A stretch of DNA of 61,077 bases from Deltaproteobacteria bacterium (GTDB taxonomy: Bacteria; Desulfobacterota; Deferrimicrobia; Deferrimicrobiales; Deferrimicrobiaceae), in contig JACRIV010000072.1 of the NCBI GenBank assembly GCA_016220005.1, positions 1 through 61,077 on the forward strand. Reading direction: 5' to 3'. Below, piece by piece: positions 1 to 8,695 of the stretch (its first letter is position 1; every line of letters begins with the position of its first letter). The notes below the pieces were generated by a model. The model saw nothing but the letters and a program-made list of their open reading frames with translations. It was not told the DNA's origin and did not search any database. The translations under genes and the position numbers were made by a program.

Positions 1-173
1 AGGACCTCGTGGGCCTCGTTGATCTCCTTGAATCGCGCTTCGGCGGACTTGTCTCCCGGGTTGACGTCGGGGTGGTACTTCCTGGCCAGCCTCCGGAACG
101 CCTTCTTGATATCCTCTTCCTTGGCGCCCTCGGGCACCCCGAGAACTTCATAATAGTTCTTCTTCGGATCCAT
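1..173 (-). CDS. DnaJ-like J-domain co-chaperone (3' end outside window)
   Basis: The first 57 codons of a J-domain protein are present. The gene starts at ATG 173 and runs off the left edge. The visible part has helix II, the diagnostic HPD motif ([11 protein letters not shown]) and the start of helix III ([11 protein letters not shown]). J-domain proteins stimulate the DnaK ATPase and deliver unfolded clients. The gene follows hsp20 by 13 bp and lies in the dnaK operon, so DnaK is the likely partner. The C-terminal part is missing, so I cannot tell full DnaJ (zinc finger) from CbpA type. Confidence 0.9.
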   Translation of the reverse strand, partial: MDPKKNYYEVLGVPEGAKEEDIKKAFRRLARKYHPDVNPGDKSAEARFKEINEAHEV

Positions 174-186
174 CGCCGATGGACCG

Positions 187-639
187 TTACTTCACTTCTA
201 TCTTGACTTGCCTGGGCTTGGCAATCTCCCGCTTCGGGAGCTGCACTTCGAGGACGCCGTCCTTGAACTTCGCGCTGATCTTTTCCTGCGCAACGATGGC
301 GGGCAGGGAGAACGACCGGTTGAACGCCCCGTAGGCCCGCTCGATCCGGTGGTAGTTCTCCTCCTGGACTTCCTTCTCGAATTTCCTCTCCCCGTGCAGG
401 GTGAGGATGCCGTCCTTGACCTCGACGCCGATCTGGTCCCTGTCCACGCCGGGAAGCTCGGCCTTGACGACGACGGCCTCGTCCGTCTCATAGATGTCGA
501 CCGCGGGGGTCCACATGCCGGTCCCGAGCCCTTGATCGCGCCCCCGCGTACGGGAGAAGGTGTCCTCGAAGAGCTGGTTCATCTTCTCCTGGATGCTCGA
601 CAGGTCTCTCAACGGGTCCCACCAACGCACGATCGCCAT
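187..639 (-). CDS. Hsp20/alpha-crystallin small heat-shock protein
   Basis: A 150-residue ATP-independent holdase that binds unfolding proteins and passes them to DnaK/DnaJ. The N-terminus ([13 protein letters not shown]) is typical of bacterial Hsp20. Residues about 45-140 form the alpha-crystallin domain with the [14 protein letters not shown] strand and the [10 protein letters not shown] motif near the C-terminus. A strong Shine-Dalgarno (AAAGGAGG) precedes the ATG. It sits 32 bp after dnaK and 13 bp before the J-domain gene, which makes a compact chaperone operon. Confidence 0.95.
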   Translation of the reverse strand: MAIVRWWDPLRDLSSIQEKMNQLFEDTFSRTRGRDQGLGTGMWTPAVDIYETDEAVVVKAELPGVDRDQIGVEVKDGILTLHGERKFEKEVQEENYHRIERAYGAFNRSFSLPAIVAQEKISAKFKDGVLEVQLPKREIAKPRQVKIEVK

Positions 640-671
640 GACATCTCCTCCTTTCTTCTCGGCCGCTCACG

Positions 672-2579
672 CTACTTCTTTCCCGGGTCCTCGTATTCCG
701 CCTCGACGACGTCCCCCTCGGGCCCCTTGCCTTCCCCCGCGCTCCCGGCCGCCCCGCCTCCCGGCGGAGGGGATCCCGCGGCCGCCTGCTGGTACATCCG
801 CTCGGCCAAGGCGTGCGCCTCCCGGGTCAGCTTCTCCGCCGCCGCCCGCAGGGTGGGCTCGTCCTCGGACTTGAGCGACTCCTTCGCCTCGGCGACTGCG
901 GCCTCGACTTTCGCGACGAGGTCGGCGGGCAGTTTTTCGCGGTTGTCCCGGATCGTCTTCTCCGTGTTGTAGACGAGGGAGTCGAGCTGGTTCCTCGCCT
1001 CGATGACCGCCTTGCGCTTCCGGTCCTCCTCCGCGTGCGCCTCGGCCTCCTTCACCATCTTGTCGATGTCGTCCTTGTTCAAGCCGGTCGACGCCGTGAT
1101 CGTGATCTTCTGCTCCCTCGCCGTCGCGGTGTCCTTCGCGTTGACGTGCAGGATCCCGTTGGCGTCGATGTCGAAGGTGACCTCGATCTTGGGGACGCCG
1201 CGGGGCGCCGCGGGGATCCCCTCCAGGTGGAACCGCCCCAGCGTGCGGTTGGCCGACGCCATCTCGCGTTCGCCCTGGAGGACGTGAACCTCGACGCTCG
1301 TCTGCCCGTCCGCCGCCGTGGTGAAGATCTCGCTCTTCCGGACCGGGATCGTCGTGTTCCGCTCGATGAGCTTCGTCATCACGCCGCCCAGCGTTTCGAT
1401 GCCCAGAGAAAGAGGGGTCACGTCCAGCAGCAGGATGTCCTTGACCTCGCCTCCCAGGACACCGGCCTGGACGGCCGCCCCGGCGGCCACGACCTCGTCC
1501 GGGTTGACTCCCTGGTGCGGGTCCTTGCCGAAGAACTCCTTGACCATCTGGACGACCTTCGGGATCCGGGTGGAGCCGCCCACGAGCACGACCTCGTCGA
1601 TCCGGCTCACCGGGACGCCGGCGTCCTTGATCGCCAGCTCGCACGGTTTCAGCGTCCTGTCCAGGATGTCCTGGACCATCTGCTCGAACTTTGCGCGGGT
1701 GAGCTTGAGCTGCAGGTGCTTCGGGCCGGTGGCGTCCGCCGTGATGAACGGCAGGCTGATCTCGGTCTCCTGCACCGACGAGAGCTCGATCTTCGCCTTC
1801 TCGGCGGCCTCCTTCAGGCGCTGCAGGGCGGTGCGGTCCTTCGACAGGTCGATCCCCTGGTCCTTCTTGAACTCCGAGACGATCCACTCGATGATCCGCT
1901 GGTCGATGTTGTCGCCCCCAAGATGCGTATCGCCGTTGGTGGACTTGACCTCCACCACGTTGTCGCCCACCTCGAGGATGGAGATGTCGAACGTCCCGCC
2001 GCCGAAGTCGAACACCGCGATCAACTCGTTCTTCTTCTTGTCGAGGCCGTAGGCGAGCGCCGCCGCCGTGGGCTCGTTGATGATCCGCAGGACCTCGAGG
2101 CCCGCGATCGTTCCGGCGTCCTTGGTCGCCTGCCGCTGGGAGTCGTTGAAGTAGGCGGGGACCGTGATGACGGCCTTCTTCACCTCTTCCCCGAGGTAGG
2201 TCTCGGCGGCCTTCTTGAGCTTGCCGAGGACCAGCGCGGAGATCTGCTGAGGGGTGTGCTCCTTCCCCCCCCCGGAGACGCGCGCTTCCTGATTGGGGCC
2301 GCGGACCACCTTGTAGGGGACGAGCTTCATCTCCTCGGTGACCTCGTCGTACCGCCTGCCCATGAACCGCTTGATCGAGAAGACGGTGTTCTCGGCGTTC
2401 AGGACCGCCTGCCGCTTGGCCACCTGGCCGACGAGGATCTCGCCGCCCTTCCCGAAGGCCACGACCGACGGGGTGAGCCGGCTGCCTTCCTCATTGATGA
2501 TAACCTTGGGCTCTCCCCCCTCCATCACGGCAACCACCGAGTATGTCGTCCCAAGGTCGATCCCGATAATCTTGGCCAT
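672..2579 (-). CDS. dnaK: Chaperone protein DnaK (Hsp70)
   Basis: A 635-residue Hsp70 chaperone. The start is ATG 2579 ([18 protein letters not shown]), preceded by GAGGGGAGG; an upstream in-frame extension has no Hsp70 similarity. The nucleotide-binding domain (about 1-385) carries the DLGTT phosphate loop, [13 protein letters not shown] and the [10 protein letters not shown] signature. The substrate-binding domain and helical lid follow, ending in the acidic EYEDPGKK tail. It hydrolyses ATP to cycle client binding. Hsp20 and a J-domain protein follow, and a receiver-domain protein gene lies 29 bp upstream. No grpE is seen in the window. Confidence 0.98.
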   Translation of the reverse strand: MAKIIGIDLGTTYSVVAVMEGGEPKVIINEEGSRLTPSVVAFGKGGEILVGQVAKRQAVLNAENTVFSIKRFMGRRYDEVTEEMKLVPYKVVRGPNQEARVSGGGKEHTPQQISALVLGKLKKAAETYLGEEVKKAVITVPAYFNDSQRQATKDAGTIAGLEVLRIINEPTAAALAYGLDKKKNELIAVFDFGGGTFDISILEVGDNVVEVKSTNGDTHLGGDNIDQRIIEWIVSEFKKDQGIDLSKDRTALQRLKEAAEKAKIELSSVQETEISLPFITADATGPKHLQLKLTRAKFEQMVQDILDRTLKPCELAIKDAGVPVSRIDEVVLVGGSTRIPKVVQMVKEFFGKDPHQGVNPDEVVAAGAAVQAGVLGGEVKDILLLDVTPLSLGIETLGGVMTKLIERNTTIPVRKSEIFTTAADGQTSVEVHVLQGEREMASANRTLGRFHLEGIPAAPRGVPKIEVTFDIDANGILHVNAKDTATAREQKITITASTGLNKDDIDKMVKEAEAHAEEDRKRKAVIEARNQLDSLVYNTEKTIRDNREKLPADLVAKVEAAVAEAKESLKSEDEPTLRAAAEKLTREAHALAERMYQQAAAGSPPPGGGAAGSAGEGKGPEGDVVEAEYEDPGKK

Positions 2580-2608
2580 TTTCTTTCGCTCCTCCCCTCG
2601 ATATTTTT

Positions 2609-2986
2609 TTAGAAACCTTTCAGCAGCTTCGAGACGAACCTCGCCAGCGCCTGCTCGTCGACCGGCTTGGTCACGTACCCCGCCACGCCGGCCCCCACCG
2701 CCCACATCCGCCTCGCCTTGCTGTCCTCGGCGGTGAGCAGGAGGACGGGGATGCGGGAGGCGATGCGCCCGATCTGGATCAGCGCGTCCAGCCCGCCGAG
2801 AGATGGGGTGTCGAGGTCGACGACCACCAGGTCCGCCTTGCCCCGGATCACGCTATGCAATCCCGCGCTGCCGTCCGTGAACAGCTCCGTCATCGCGCCG
2901 GCCTCGGAGAGCGCTCCGAGGAGGGAACCCATCAGCCTGAAATCGTCGGCCGGAGAATCGGCTATGAGCACCACCCTTCGGGTCAC
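2609..2986 (-). CDS. Single-domain response regulator (receiver only)
   Basis: A 125-residue CheY-like receiver with no output domain. From the GTG start, the phospho-acceptor is Asp57 (VVVDLD), followed by LLLTAED (Thr) and VTKP (Lys). The acidic pocket is reduced: IADSPADD replaces the usual double Asp. I chose GTG 2986 because GGAGG lies just upstream; a longer reading to GTG 3058 would put a -10-like TATATA inside the gene. The gene ends 29 bp before dnaK, so it probably heads the chaperone operon. Its cognate kinase is unknown; the kinase at 4545-5330 is the nearest. Confidence 0.85.
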   Translation of the reverse strand: MTRRVVLIADSPADDFRLMGSLLGALSEAGAMTELFTDGSAGLHSVIRGKADLVVVDLDTPSLGGLDALIQIGRIASRIPVLLLTAEDSKARRMWAVGAGVAGYVTKPVDEQALARFVSKLLKGF

Positions 2987-3006
2987 TTCCTTCGCCTCCG
3001 GCTCGA

Positions 3007-3012
3007 TATATA
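3007..3012 (-). promoter_or_regulatory. Candidate -10 box for the receiver/dnaK operon
   Basis: TATATA on the minus strand, 20 bp upstream of GTG 2986, with a weak TTCCAC -35-like hexamer 18 bp further up. I saw no CIRCE element or clear sigma-32 promoter in the 200 bp ahead of this operon. That gap also holds a small palindrome GCCATAATGGC near 3128-3138. Confidence 0.3.
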
Positions 3013-3186
3013 ACAAGTTCCATGCCGCAGGTGGAATTCGATGGTGAAGGGCATACACGTGTGATTTTACTAATGTAATTTATACAGTCGCCACGCCGAA
3101 GCGGGGATGAGGACGCCGCTCTGCGCCATTATGGCATCCTTCCGCCCGGATGAAGCGCCAAACTGGCATTAAAGGGAAAACGGAGT

Positions 3187-4548
3187 CTAGATCCCGAACT
3201 CCTTGACCTTCCGATGGAGGGTGCGCAGGCCGATCCCGAGGATCTTCGCCGCCAGGGTCTTGTTGCCCCCCGTTTCCCTCAAGGCGGCCCGGATCGCATC
3301 CCGCTCGATCTCCTCGAGGGTCCGCGGCGCGGGAAGGGGGATCGGTCCGGCGGCGGAGGGGGGCAGCGCCCCCTTGGCGATCTCGGGCGGCAGGTCTTCC
3401 GGCTCGATCGTCTCCCCCTTCGCCACAAGAGACGCCACCTCCAACCCGTTGCGCAGCTCTCGGACGTTTCCCGGCCACGGATAGGCCATGAGCGCCTTGA
3501 GGGCCTCCGGGGAGAGGCGCTTCGGCGCCGTCTTGTTCTCCTTTCCGATCTCCTGCAGGAACTGATCGGCAAGCTTCGGGAGGTCCTCCCGGCGGTCGCG
3601 CAGCGGCGGGACGGCGATGCCGAAGACGTTCAGCCGGTAGAAGAGGTCCTCCCGGAACTCCTTCTCCGCGACGCGTGCCTTCAGCTCCCGGTTGGTCGCC
3701 GCCAGGATCCTCACGTCGACCTTGATCACCTGGGAACCCCCGACCCGCAGGATCTCCTTGTGCTCGATCGCCCGGAGGAACTTGGCCTGCAGCGGCAGGG
3801 ACATGTCGCCCACTTCGTCCAGGAAGAGGGTCCCCCCCTCCGCCGCCTCCATCTTTCCCTGGCGGGTGGCGACGGCCCCGGTGAAGGCGCCCCTCTCGTG
3901 CCCGAACAGCTCCGTCTCCAGGAGGCTCTCGGGGATGGCGGCGCAGTTGAGCGGCAGGAACGGCTCGTTGCGCCGGGGGCTTAAGCCATGGATCGCCCGG
4001 GCCACGAGCTCCTTCCCCGTACCGCTCTCCCCCTGTATGAGGACGTTCATCCGCGTCGGCGCGACTAGCCGGACCTTCCGGAGGACCTCCTCCATCGTTC
4101 GCGAATAGGCGATGATCCCCTCGGGCCCGTACCGCTGGCCCATTTCCGCTTTGAGCTGCTCGAGCTCCCTGGTCCTCTCATGGTCCTTGACCGCCTTGAA
4201 CACCGCGGCGCGAAGCTGCGGGATCCCGACCGGTTTCTCGAGGAAATCCGACGCGCCCGCCCGCATCGCCTCCACCGCGCTGTAGACGGAGCCGAAGGCG
4301 GTGAGGACCACCACGGACACGCCCGGGTGCTCCGCGACGACCCGGTTTATCACCTCCAGCCCGCTGATCCCGGGCATCCGCAGGTCGGTCAGGACCACGT
4401 CCGCCCCCTCGGAGGAGAGGTACGCAAGCCCCTCCCCGGGATCAGCGAACGGGTGCACCTCGTAGCCGTCCCGGCGCAGCGCCGCGGCGACGCTTCCCAG
4501 GCTGTCCGGATCGTCGTCGATGGCGATGACCCTGGCTTTCCCCTTCAT
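3187..4548 (-). CDS. NtrC-family sigma-54-dependent response regulator
   Basis: 453 residues in three domains. The receiver (1-120) has phospho-acceptor Asp55 (VVLTDLRMPG) and Lys105. The AAA+ domain (about 145-380) has Walker A GESGTGKE at 173-180, the GAFTGA sigma-54 contact loop at 220-225 and Walker B GGTLFLDEVGD near 239. A Fis-type helix-turn-helix is at the C-terminus. It activates sigma-54 promoters when phosphorylated. ATG 4548 overlaps the stop of the kinase gene by 4 bp and has its own SD (GAAGG), so the pair is co-translated. Its targets are not evident. Confidence 0.96.
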   Translation of the reverse strand: MKGKARVIAIDDDPDSLGSVAAALRRDGYEVHPFADPGEGLAYLSSEGADVVLTDLRMPGISGLEVINRVVAEHPGVSVVVLTAFGSVYSAVEAMRAGASDFLEKPVGIPQLRAAVFKAVKDHERTRELEQLKAEMGQRYGPEGIIAYSRTMEEVLRKVRLVAPTRMNVLIQGESGTGKELVARAIHGLSPRRNEPFLPLNCAAIPESLLETELFGHERGAFTGAVATRQGKMEAAEGGTLFLDEVGDMSLPLQAKFLRAIEHKEILRVGGSQVIKVDVRILAATNRELKARVAEKEFREDLFYRLNVFGIAVPPLRDRREDLPKLADQFLQEIGKENKTAPKRLSPEALKALMAYPWPGNVRELRNGLEVASLVAKGETIEPEDLPPEIAKGALPPSAAGPIPLPAPRTLEEIERDAIRAALRETGGNKTLAAKILGIGLRTLHRKVKEFGI

Positions 4549-5330
4549 CGTACCTTCTCCGGCAGCAGCCCCTTTCCGGGCCTGCCCGACAGTTTTTCCT
4601 TGGATTGCGCTTCAGAGGGGAGCGTGATGGTGGCCGTCGTGCCGCGCCCCTCCCGGCTTCGGATGATAATTGTCCCGCCGTGGTCCCGCACGATCTGCCT
4701 CACGATGGGGAGACCGAGCCCGCTGCCGTTCTTCCTCGTCGTGAAGAAGAGCCGGTAGATCTGCGTCCGCTCCGCTCTCGGGATCCCCCGGCCGTTGTCC
4801 TGGATCCGCGCGAACGGCCGCCCTCCTTTCATGCCTGTCGCCACGCGGACCCGTTTCCGGTCCTTGTCCATGGCTTCCTCGGCGTTGAGCAGGAGGTTCA
4901 GGAGCGCCTGTTTGAGCTGCTTCTCGTCGGCAAGCAGGGGAAGGGGGTCGGGGTGAAGCGCCGCCTTGAGCTCGATCCCGCGGCGGGAGAAGTCGACCTC
5001 GATGAAGCGGAGGGTCTCCGAGACCACCCGGTTCAGGTCCGTCACCACGAGCTCCATGGACGGAGGGCGGGCGAACCGGAGGAACTCGGTGAGGAGGTCG
5101 GAAAGGCGTTGCGTCACTTTCAAGTTGGCGCGGGCGGTCGACAGGAGCTCTTCCTTGCGCACCGCCTCGCTGTCGGGAAGCGCGGTGATCATCTCGACCA
5201 GGAGCTGGCTGTTGATATAGAGGGAGTTCAGGGGGTTCCGGATCTCGTGGGCCAGCCCCGACGCGACCGCGCCCAGGTCCGCGAGCTTTTTCCTCGTCCG
5301 AGTGGTCGGCACGAGGAAATTGTACAACAA
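4545..5330 (-). CDS. Soluble sensor histidine kinase
   Basis: 261 residues containing only the kinase core. HisKA has the phospho-acceptor His28 in GLAHEIRNPLN. HATPase has N (LNLLLNAEEAM), G1 (DNGRGIP), F (FFTTRKNGSGLGLPIV) and G2 boxes. There is no membrane segment, PAS or other sensor domain. The start is uncertain: the first usable codon is TTG 5330, with a weak SD, and the frame stays open further upstream without a start codon. It is followed by its NtrC-type partner and preceded by a lipoprotein gene 44 bp away. The input signal may come from a partner protein. Confidence 0.9.
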   Translation of the reverse strand: MLYNFLVPTTRTRKKLADLGAVASGLAHEIRNPLNSLYINSQLLVEMITALPDSEAVRKEELLSTARANLKVTQRLSDLLTEFLRFARPPSMELVVTDLNRVVSETLRFIEVDFSRRGIELKAALHPDPLPLLADEKQLKQALLNLLLNAEEAMDKDRKRVRVATGMKGGRPFARIQDNGRGIPRAERTQIYRLFFTTRKNGSGLGLPIVRQIVRDHGGTIIIRSREGRGTTATITLPSEAQSKEKLSGRPGKGLLPEKVR

Positions 5331-5374
5331 AATGGCGGGATTTCCGCAGGCTGGTCCGGAAAACCCCGGGGCTC

Positions 5375-6022
5375 TCAGAAGAATTCCACGGTCAGAAGGG
5401 GCGCGGTGCCCGCCCCCGCATCCGCAATCGTAACCAGGCCGGCGGCGCCCGGCACGAAATCGAGCAGGAACCGAAGCTGGAAATTGCGCAAACCCTGCCG
5501 CTGCGCCTCTTTCATGAGAGGGGTCACGTCGATCCTCACGAAGTTTCCTTCGTCCGCGGCGAAGAAGTTAAGCGTACGGAAGGAGGTCGGGGTCAGAGGC
5601 GGGGAATTGAAATCCACGGCGGTCGGGCCGGTTACGGGGTAGGTGACAAGATCCAGCAGCGTCGGAACCGGCGTCGCGAAGTCCACCCGGCTGACGAAGA
5701 CTTCGATATCCGCCGAGACAATGACGGCATTGAGCGGGATGGCGTCTCCCCCGGTCGAGCCGTCGAGCGGAAAGTCCAGGAAGGCGCGGAACTCGGGAAA
5801 GTTGATATTTCCCTCGTCGATGCCGAGAATGACGTTCCCCGTGTCTGTGGCATGAGCGATCGTGAAGGTGTTCAAAACCGGGTCGAAGGACACGTCTCCG
5901 TCGGCACGCTGGTCGCTCAGGGTCTGGCCGAAGACCGTGACGGCGGCGTTCCCCCCTCCCCCGCACCCGGCCAGGACACCCGCGAGAACGAGTACCAACG
6001 CCAGGGAAAGCAGCCTTCTCAT
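5375..6022 (-). CDS. Putative lipoprotein of unknown function
   Basis: 215 residues beginning with a classic lipoprotein signal peptide (MRRLLSLALVLVLAGVLAGC, lipid-modified Cys20), followed by a Gly-rich linker and a beta-rich, mostly uncharged domain. SD AAAGGGG precedes ATG 6022. I do not recognise the family. It lies 44 bp upstream of a sensor-less histidine kinase on the same strand, so it may be co-transcribed with the two-component pair. A link to signal sensing is only a guess. Confidence 0.75.
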   Translation of the reverse strand: MRRLLSLALVLVLAGVLAGCGGGGNAAVTVFGQTLSDQRADGDVSFDPVLNTFTIAHATDTGNVILGIDEGNINFPEFRAFLDFPLDGSTGGDAIPLNAVIVSADIEVFVSRVDFATPVPTLLDLVTYPVTGPTAVDFNSPPLTPTSFRTLNFFAADEGNFVRIDVTPLMKEAQRQGLRNFQLRFLLDFVPGAAGLVTIADAGAGTAPLLTVEFF

Positions 6023-6119
6023 CGCCCGCCCCTTTCGTGCCTTTTCCCTTCGACGACTCTGCTTATAAGATATTCAATGCGGGAGTCCGTTCCAGGTTTC
6101 CGGCAGTCTCGCCGCAATC

Positions 6120-6192
6120 GGCTCCGTCGCTCCTCGCTCCGACATCCCTGTCTCCCACTTCGTCGCGGGAGGCCCCCGCAAGGGGCACCCCG
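6120..6192. repeat. Truncated copy of dispersed inverted-repeat element
   Basis: This 73 bp matches the right half of the elements at 55742-55866 and 60479-60605: the shared GGCTCCGTCGCTCCTCGCTC, then CGACATCCCTGTCT, then the right arm CCCCCGCAAGGGGCACCCCG. The left arm and inner left half are missing, so this looks like a decayed copy. Confidence 0.75.
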
Positions 6193-6571
6193 CCTCGGCG
6201 GCTCGCCCGGCCCGGGAACGACATCTCACGGTATCCGCAAGCGAGGAGTCCGAATATGACCCACCGTGGGGGGCTCCGTATCCCCGCGGGGAATTCGGAC
6301 TCCGGAGCGTGCGCGGGCCGCTTCCCCCATAGCGGAGAAGGGGGGGATCCGAGCGGCCGGATACCATGATCGGAATACACGGACGGCGCCCCGTGCGCCT
6401 GCACTGGCCCCGGGGTGAGAGCGGACGCAACAGGGGGGTTCGACCCGTCCACCCTTGGCCTCGGCTTCCCCGATGGATCCCCAAAGACCGGCGCCGGGCT
6501 GTTATAATTGATTTATTTAAGCCGATATTTGGACGAACTCTTCCGGCGATCATTTCGGGGAAAGCGGAGCG
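6193..6571. other. Gene-free structured stretch upstream of the PBP gene
   Basis: With 6023-6192 this makes about 550 bp without a convincing gene. It contains a perfect 11-bp inverted repeat (GGAGTCCGAAT at 6245-6255, ATTCGGACTCC at 6293-6303) enclosing the palindrome TCCCCGCGGGGA. A second imperfect hairpin pairs GGCCGCTTCCCCC near 6319 with the G-run and AGCGGCC near 6354. Open frames here show no recognisable protein. A -10-like TATAAT lies at 6503-6508. Confidence 0.5.
6503..6508 (+). promoter_or_regulatory. Candidate -10 box for the PBP gene
   Basis: A consensus TATAAT 63 bp upstream of the TTG start of the penicillin-binding protein gene, in a locally AT-rich patch. No good -35 hexamer is visible 16-18 bp upstream, so support is partial. 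Confidence 0.35.
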
Positions 6572-8593
6572 TTGGCGCGATACCAGCCGTTTGAGGAACC
6601 CGCCGGGTTCCCATGGAAAAAGTTTTTTCTCCTCTTTGCGGGCATCTGCCTGTGTTTCCTCCTGGGCGCGTCGCTGGCCCTGGCCCTGCTGGCGCGGTTC
6701 GGCGACTTCCCCTCGATCGAGTCGGCGGAGGCCTACCGTCCCAGCGTCTCGTCGAAGATCTACGACCGGAACAACCATGTCGTAAGTGAAATCTACATCG
6801 AGAAGAGGACGCTCGTCCCTTATCAGGCCATCCCCCGACACGTCGTGAACGCCTTCGTGGCCGCCGAGGACGCCAACTTCTTCAGGCACAAGGGGGTGGA
6901 CTACACCGCGATCGCCCGGGCGGTGATGAAGGACATCCTGTCCCGCGGGTTCGCACAGGGCGCGAGCACCATCACCCAGCAGACGGTCAAGTCCCTCTTC
7001 CTCACCCCCGAAAAGAGCATCCGGCGGAAGCTCAAGGAGATCATCCTGGCATACCGGATCGAGAAGAAAATGACGAAGGAGGAAATCCTCTATCTCTACC
7101 TGAACCAGATCTACCTGGGCGACGGCGCCTACGGCGTCGAGGCCGCGTCGCGCGCCTATTTCGGCAAAGGGGTGGGGTCCTTGAGCGTCGCCGAGGGGGC
7201 GATGCTCGCGGGGCTCACCCAGGCGCCGAGCCGGTATTCACCCAGGAGCCATCTCGACCAGGCCAAGGCGAGGCAGCGGTACGTCCTTCGGCGGATGGCG
7301 GAGGTGGGCTTCCTCACCCAGCCGGAGGCGGAGCGCGCCTATCAGTCCCGGATCGTACTGGCCCCGCCCTCCAACTTCCGGTCCAAGGCCGCTTATTTCC
7401 TCGAGTACGTCCGCGCCTACATCCAGGAAAAGTACGGCATGGACGCCCTCTACAAGACCGAGATGCAGATCTACACGACGATCGACGGGCGGCTGCAGGA
7501 GGCGGCTCACGACGCCCTCGCGGAGGGGGTCCGCCGCACCGAGGATCGGAACAGGTACAAGGGGCTGCAGGGCGCGATCATCGCGATCGAGCCGCACACC
7601 GGAGGGGTCCTCGCGATGGTCGGCGGGGTGGACTTCGCGGAGTCCCAGTTCAACCGGGCGATCCAGGCGAGGAGGCAGCCGGGGTCCGCCTTCAAGCCGA
7701 TCATCTACTCGGCGGCCCTGGACAAGGGGAAGACGATCGTCTCCACCCTGGACGACTCCCCGATCGAGTTCGAGCGGAACGAGAACGAGATGTGGAAGCC
7801 AAGGAACTACGACGGCACGTTCCTGGGCCCCATCCCTATGCTGGAGGCTCTGGCCAAGTCCCGCAACCTGGCCACCGTCCGGCTCCTCAACGAGGTCGGC
7901 GTCGACTCGGCGATCCAGATGGCGAGGGCGCTGGGGATCGAGTCGCCGATCGAGCGCAACCTTTCCATCGCCCTCGGTTCCTCCGGCGTGACACCCCTGG
8001 AGATGTGCACGGCCTACGCGACCTTCGCAAACGGCGGGGAGCGGCCCGCGCCCTACTTCATCCGGGAGGTGCGCGACGGCTCGGGGAAGGTGCTGGAGAC
8101 CATGGAACCCCAGGTGAAACGGGTGGTCCCCCCCGAGACCGCCTATCTCACCGTGCGGCTGATGCAGGAGGTCATACGGAGCGGAACGGGGATGGCGGCG
8201 AAGGGATTGGGGGCGAACCTGGCGGGGAAGACGGGCACCACCAACGAGAACACCGATGCGTGGTTCATCGGGTTCTCCCCCGATCTGGTCGCGGGCGTGT
8301 GGGTCGGGTTCGACACCCCAAGGCCCCTCGGCGGCCGCGAGTCGGCCGCGGCCGTGGCGCTGCCGATCTGGTCCCAGTTCATGGGCCGGGCTCTCCCCCT
8401 GTTCCCCGAGCACGAGTTCACGGTCCCGCCGGGGATCACCTTCGCCCGCGTGGATCCGGCCTTGGGCAAGGCCCTTCCCCCAGGCTCGTCGGAGGGGATC
8501 GTCCTCCCCTTCAAGCTGGGATCGGTCCCCGAATCCGGTCCCGCCGGGAGGCAGCGCTCCCCCCGCAGGCAGGCCTCCGACGACTTACTCTAA
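6572..8593 (+). CDS. PBP1A-family bifunctional peptidoglycan synthase
   Basis: 673 residues. A cytoplasmic N-terminus and one membrane anchor (about 18-40) are followed by a GT51 glycosyltransferase domain with catalytic Glu99 in the EDANFFRH motif and the QGASTITQQ motif. The transpeptidase domain has SxxK (SAFK, Ser about 371), SRN and KTGTT (about 552). It polymerises lipid II and cross-links stem peptides on the outer face of the inner membrane. The start is TTG 6572 with GGGGAAAGCGGAG upstream. It stands alone, convergent with the methyltransferase gene, and is typical in length for PBP1A without the OB insertion. Confidence 0.96.
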   Translation: MARYQPFEEPAGFPWKKFFLLFAGICLCFLLGASLALALLARFGDFPSIESAEAYRPSVSSKIYDRNNHVVSEIYIEKRTLVPYQAIPRHVVNAFVAAEDANFFRHKGVDYTAIARAVMKDILSRGFAQGASTITQQTVKSLFLTPEKSIRRKLKEIILAYRIEKKMTKEEILYLYLNQIYLGDGAYGVEAASRAYFGKGVGSLSVAEGAMLAGLTQAPSRYSPRSHLDQAKARQRYVLRRMAEVGFLTQPEAERAYQSRIVLAPPSNFRSKAAYFLEYVRAYIQEKYGMDALYKTEMQIYTTIDGRLQEAAHDALAEGVRRTEDRNRYKGLQGAIIAIEPHTGGVLAMVGGVDFAESQFNRAIQARRQPGSAFKPIIYSAALDKGKTIVSTLDDSPIEFERNENEMWKPRNYDGTFLGPIPMLEALAKSRNLATVRLLNEVGVDSAIQMARALGIESPIERNLSIALGSSGVTPLEMCTAYATFANGGERPAPYFIREVRDGSGKVLETMEPQVKRVVPPETAYLTVRLMQEVIRSGTGMAAKGLGANLAGKTGTTNENTDAWFIGFSPDLVAGVWVGFDTPRPLGGRESAAAVALPIWSQFMGRALPLFPEHEFTVPPGITFARVDPALGKALPPGSSEGIVLPFKLGSVPESGPAGRQRSPRRQASDDLL

Positions 8594-8599
8594 AAAACC

Positions 8600-8695
8600 A
8601 GGGACGGTCCTGACGTCCGCTGTCGGCTTATTCCCCTCGGTCGTGTGACCGCGATCCCTAGTCTTTCTGCCAAGTCGCTCTCCAGGACCGTCCCT
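8600..8695. repeat. Inverted repeat AGGGACGGTCCTG at convergent gene ends
   Basis: AGGGACGGTCCTG at 8600-8612 and its exact reverse complement at 8683-8695, 70 bp apart. The left arm lies just after the PBP stop; the right arm encodes the last residues of the methyltransferase. The GGGACGGTCC core resembles REP-type sequences mobilised by TnpA_REP enzymes, though none is seen here. It could also act as a bidirectional terminator. Confidence 0.6.

Noticed and set aside
813-2612. 599-residue plus-strand ORF opposite dnaK
   Set aside because: It is the antisense shadow of dnaK caused by high GC codon use; composition is Arg/Leu/Asp rich without any motif.
6063-6452. Minus-strand ORF over the truncated repeat
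   Set aside because: Its only shared protein-like stretch (DVGARSDGA) also appears in translations of the other two repeat copies, so it reflects the DNA repeat and not a conserved protein.
6425-6470. GGGTTCGACCC resembling a tRNA T-loop
   Set aside because: No acceptor stem, D-arm or anticodon arm can be folded around it on either strand.
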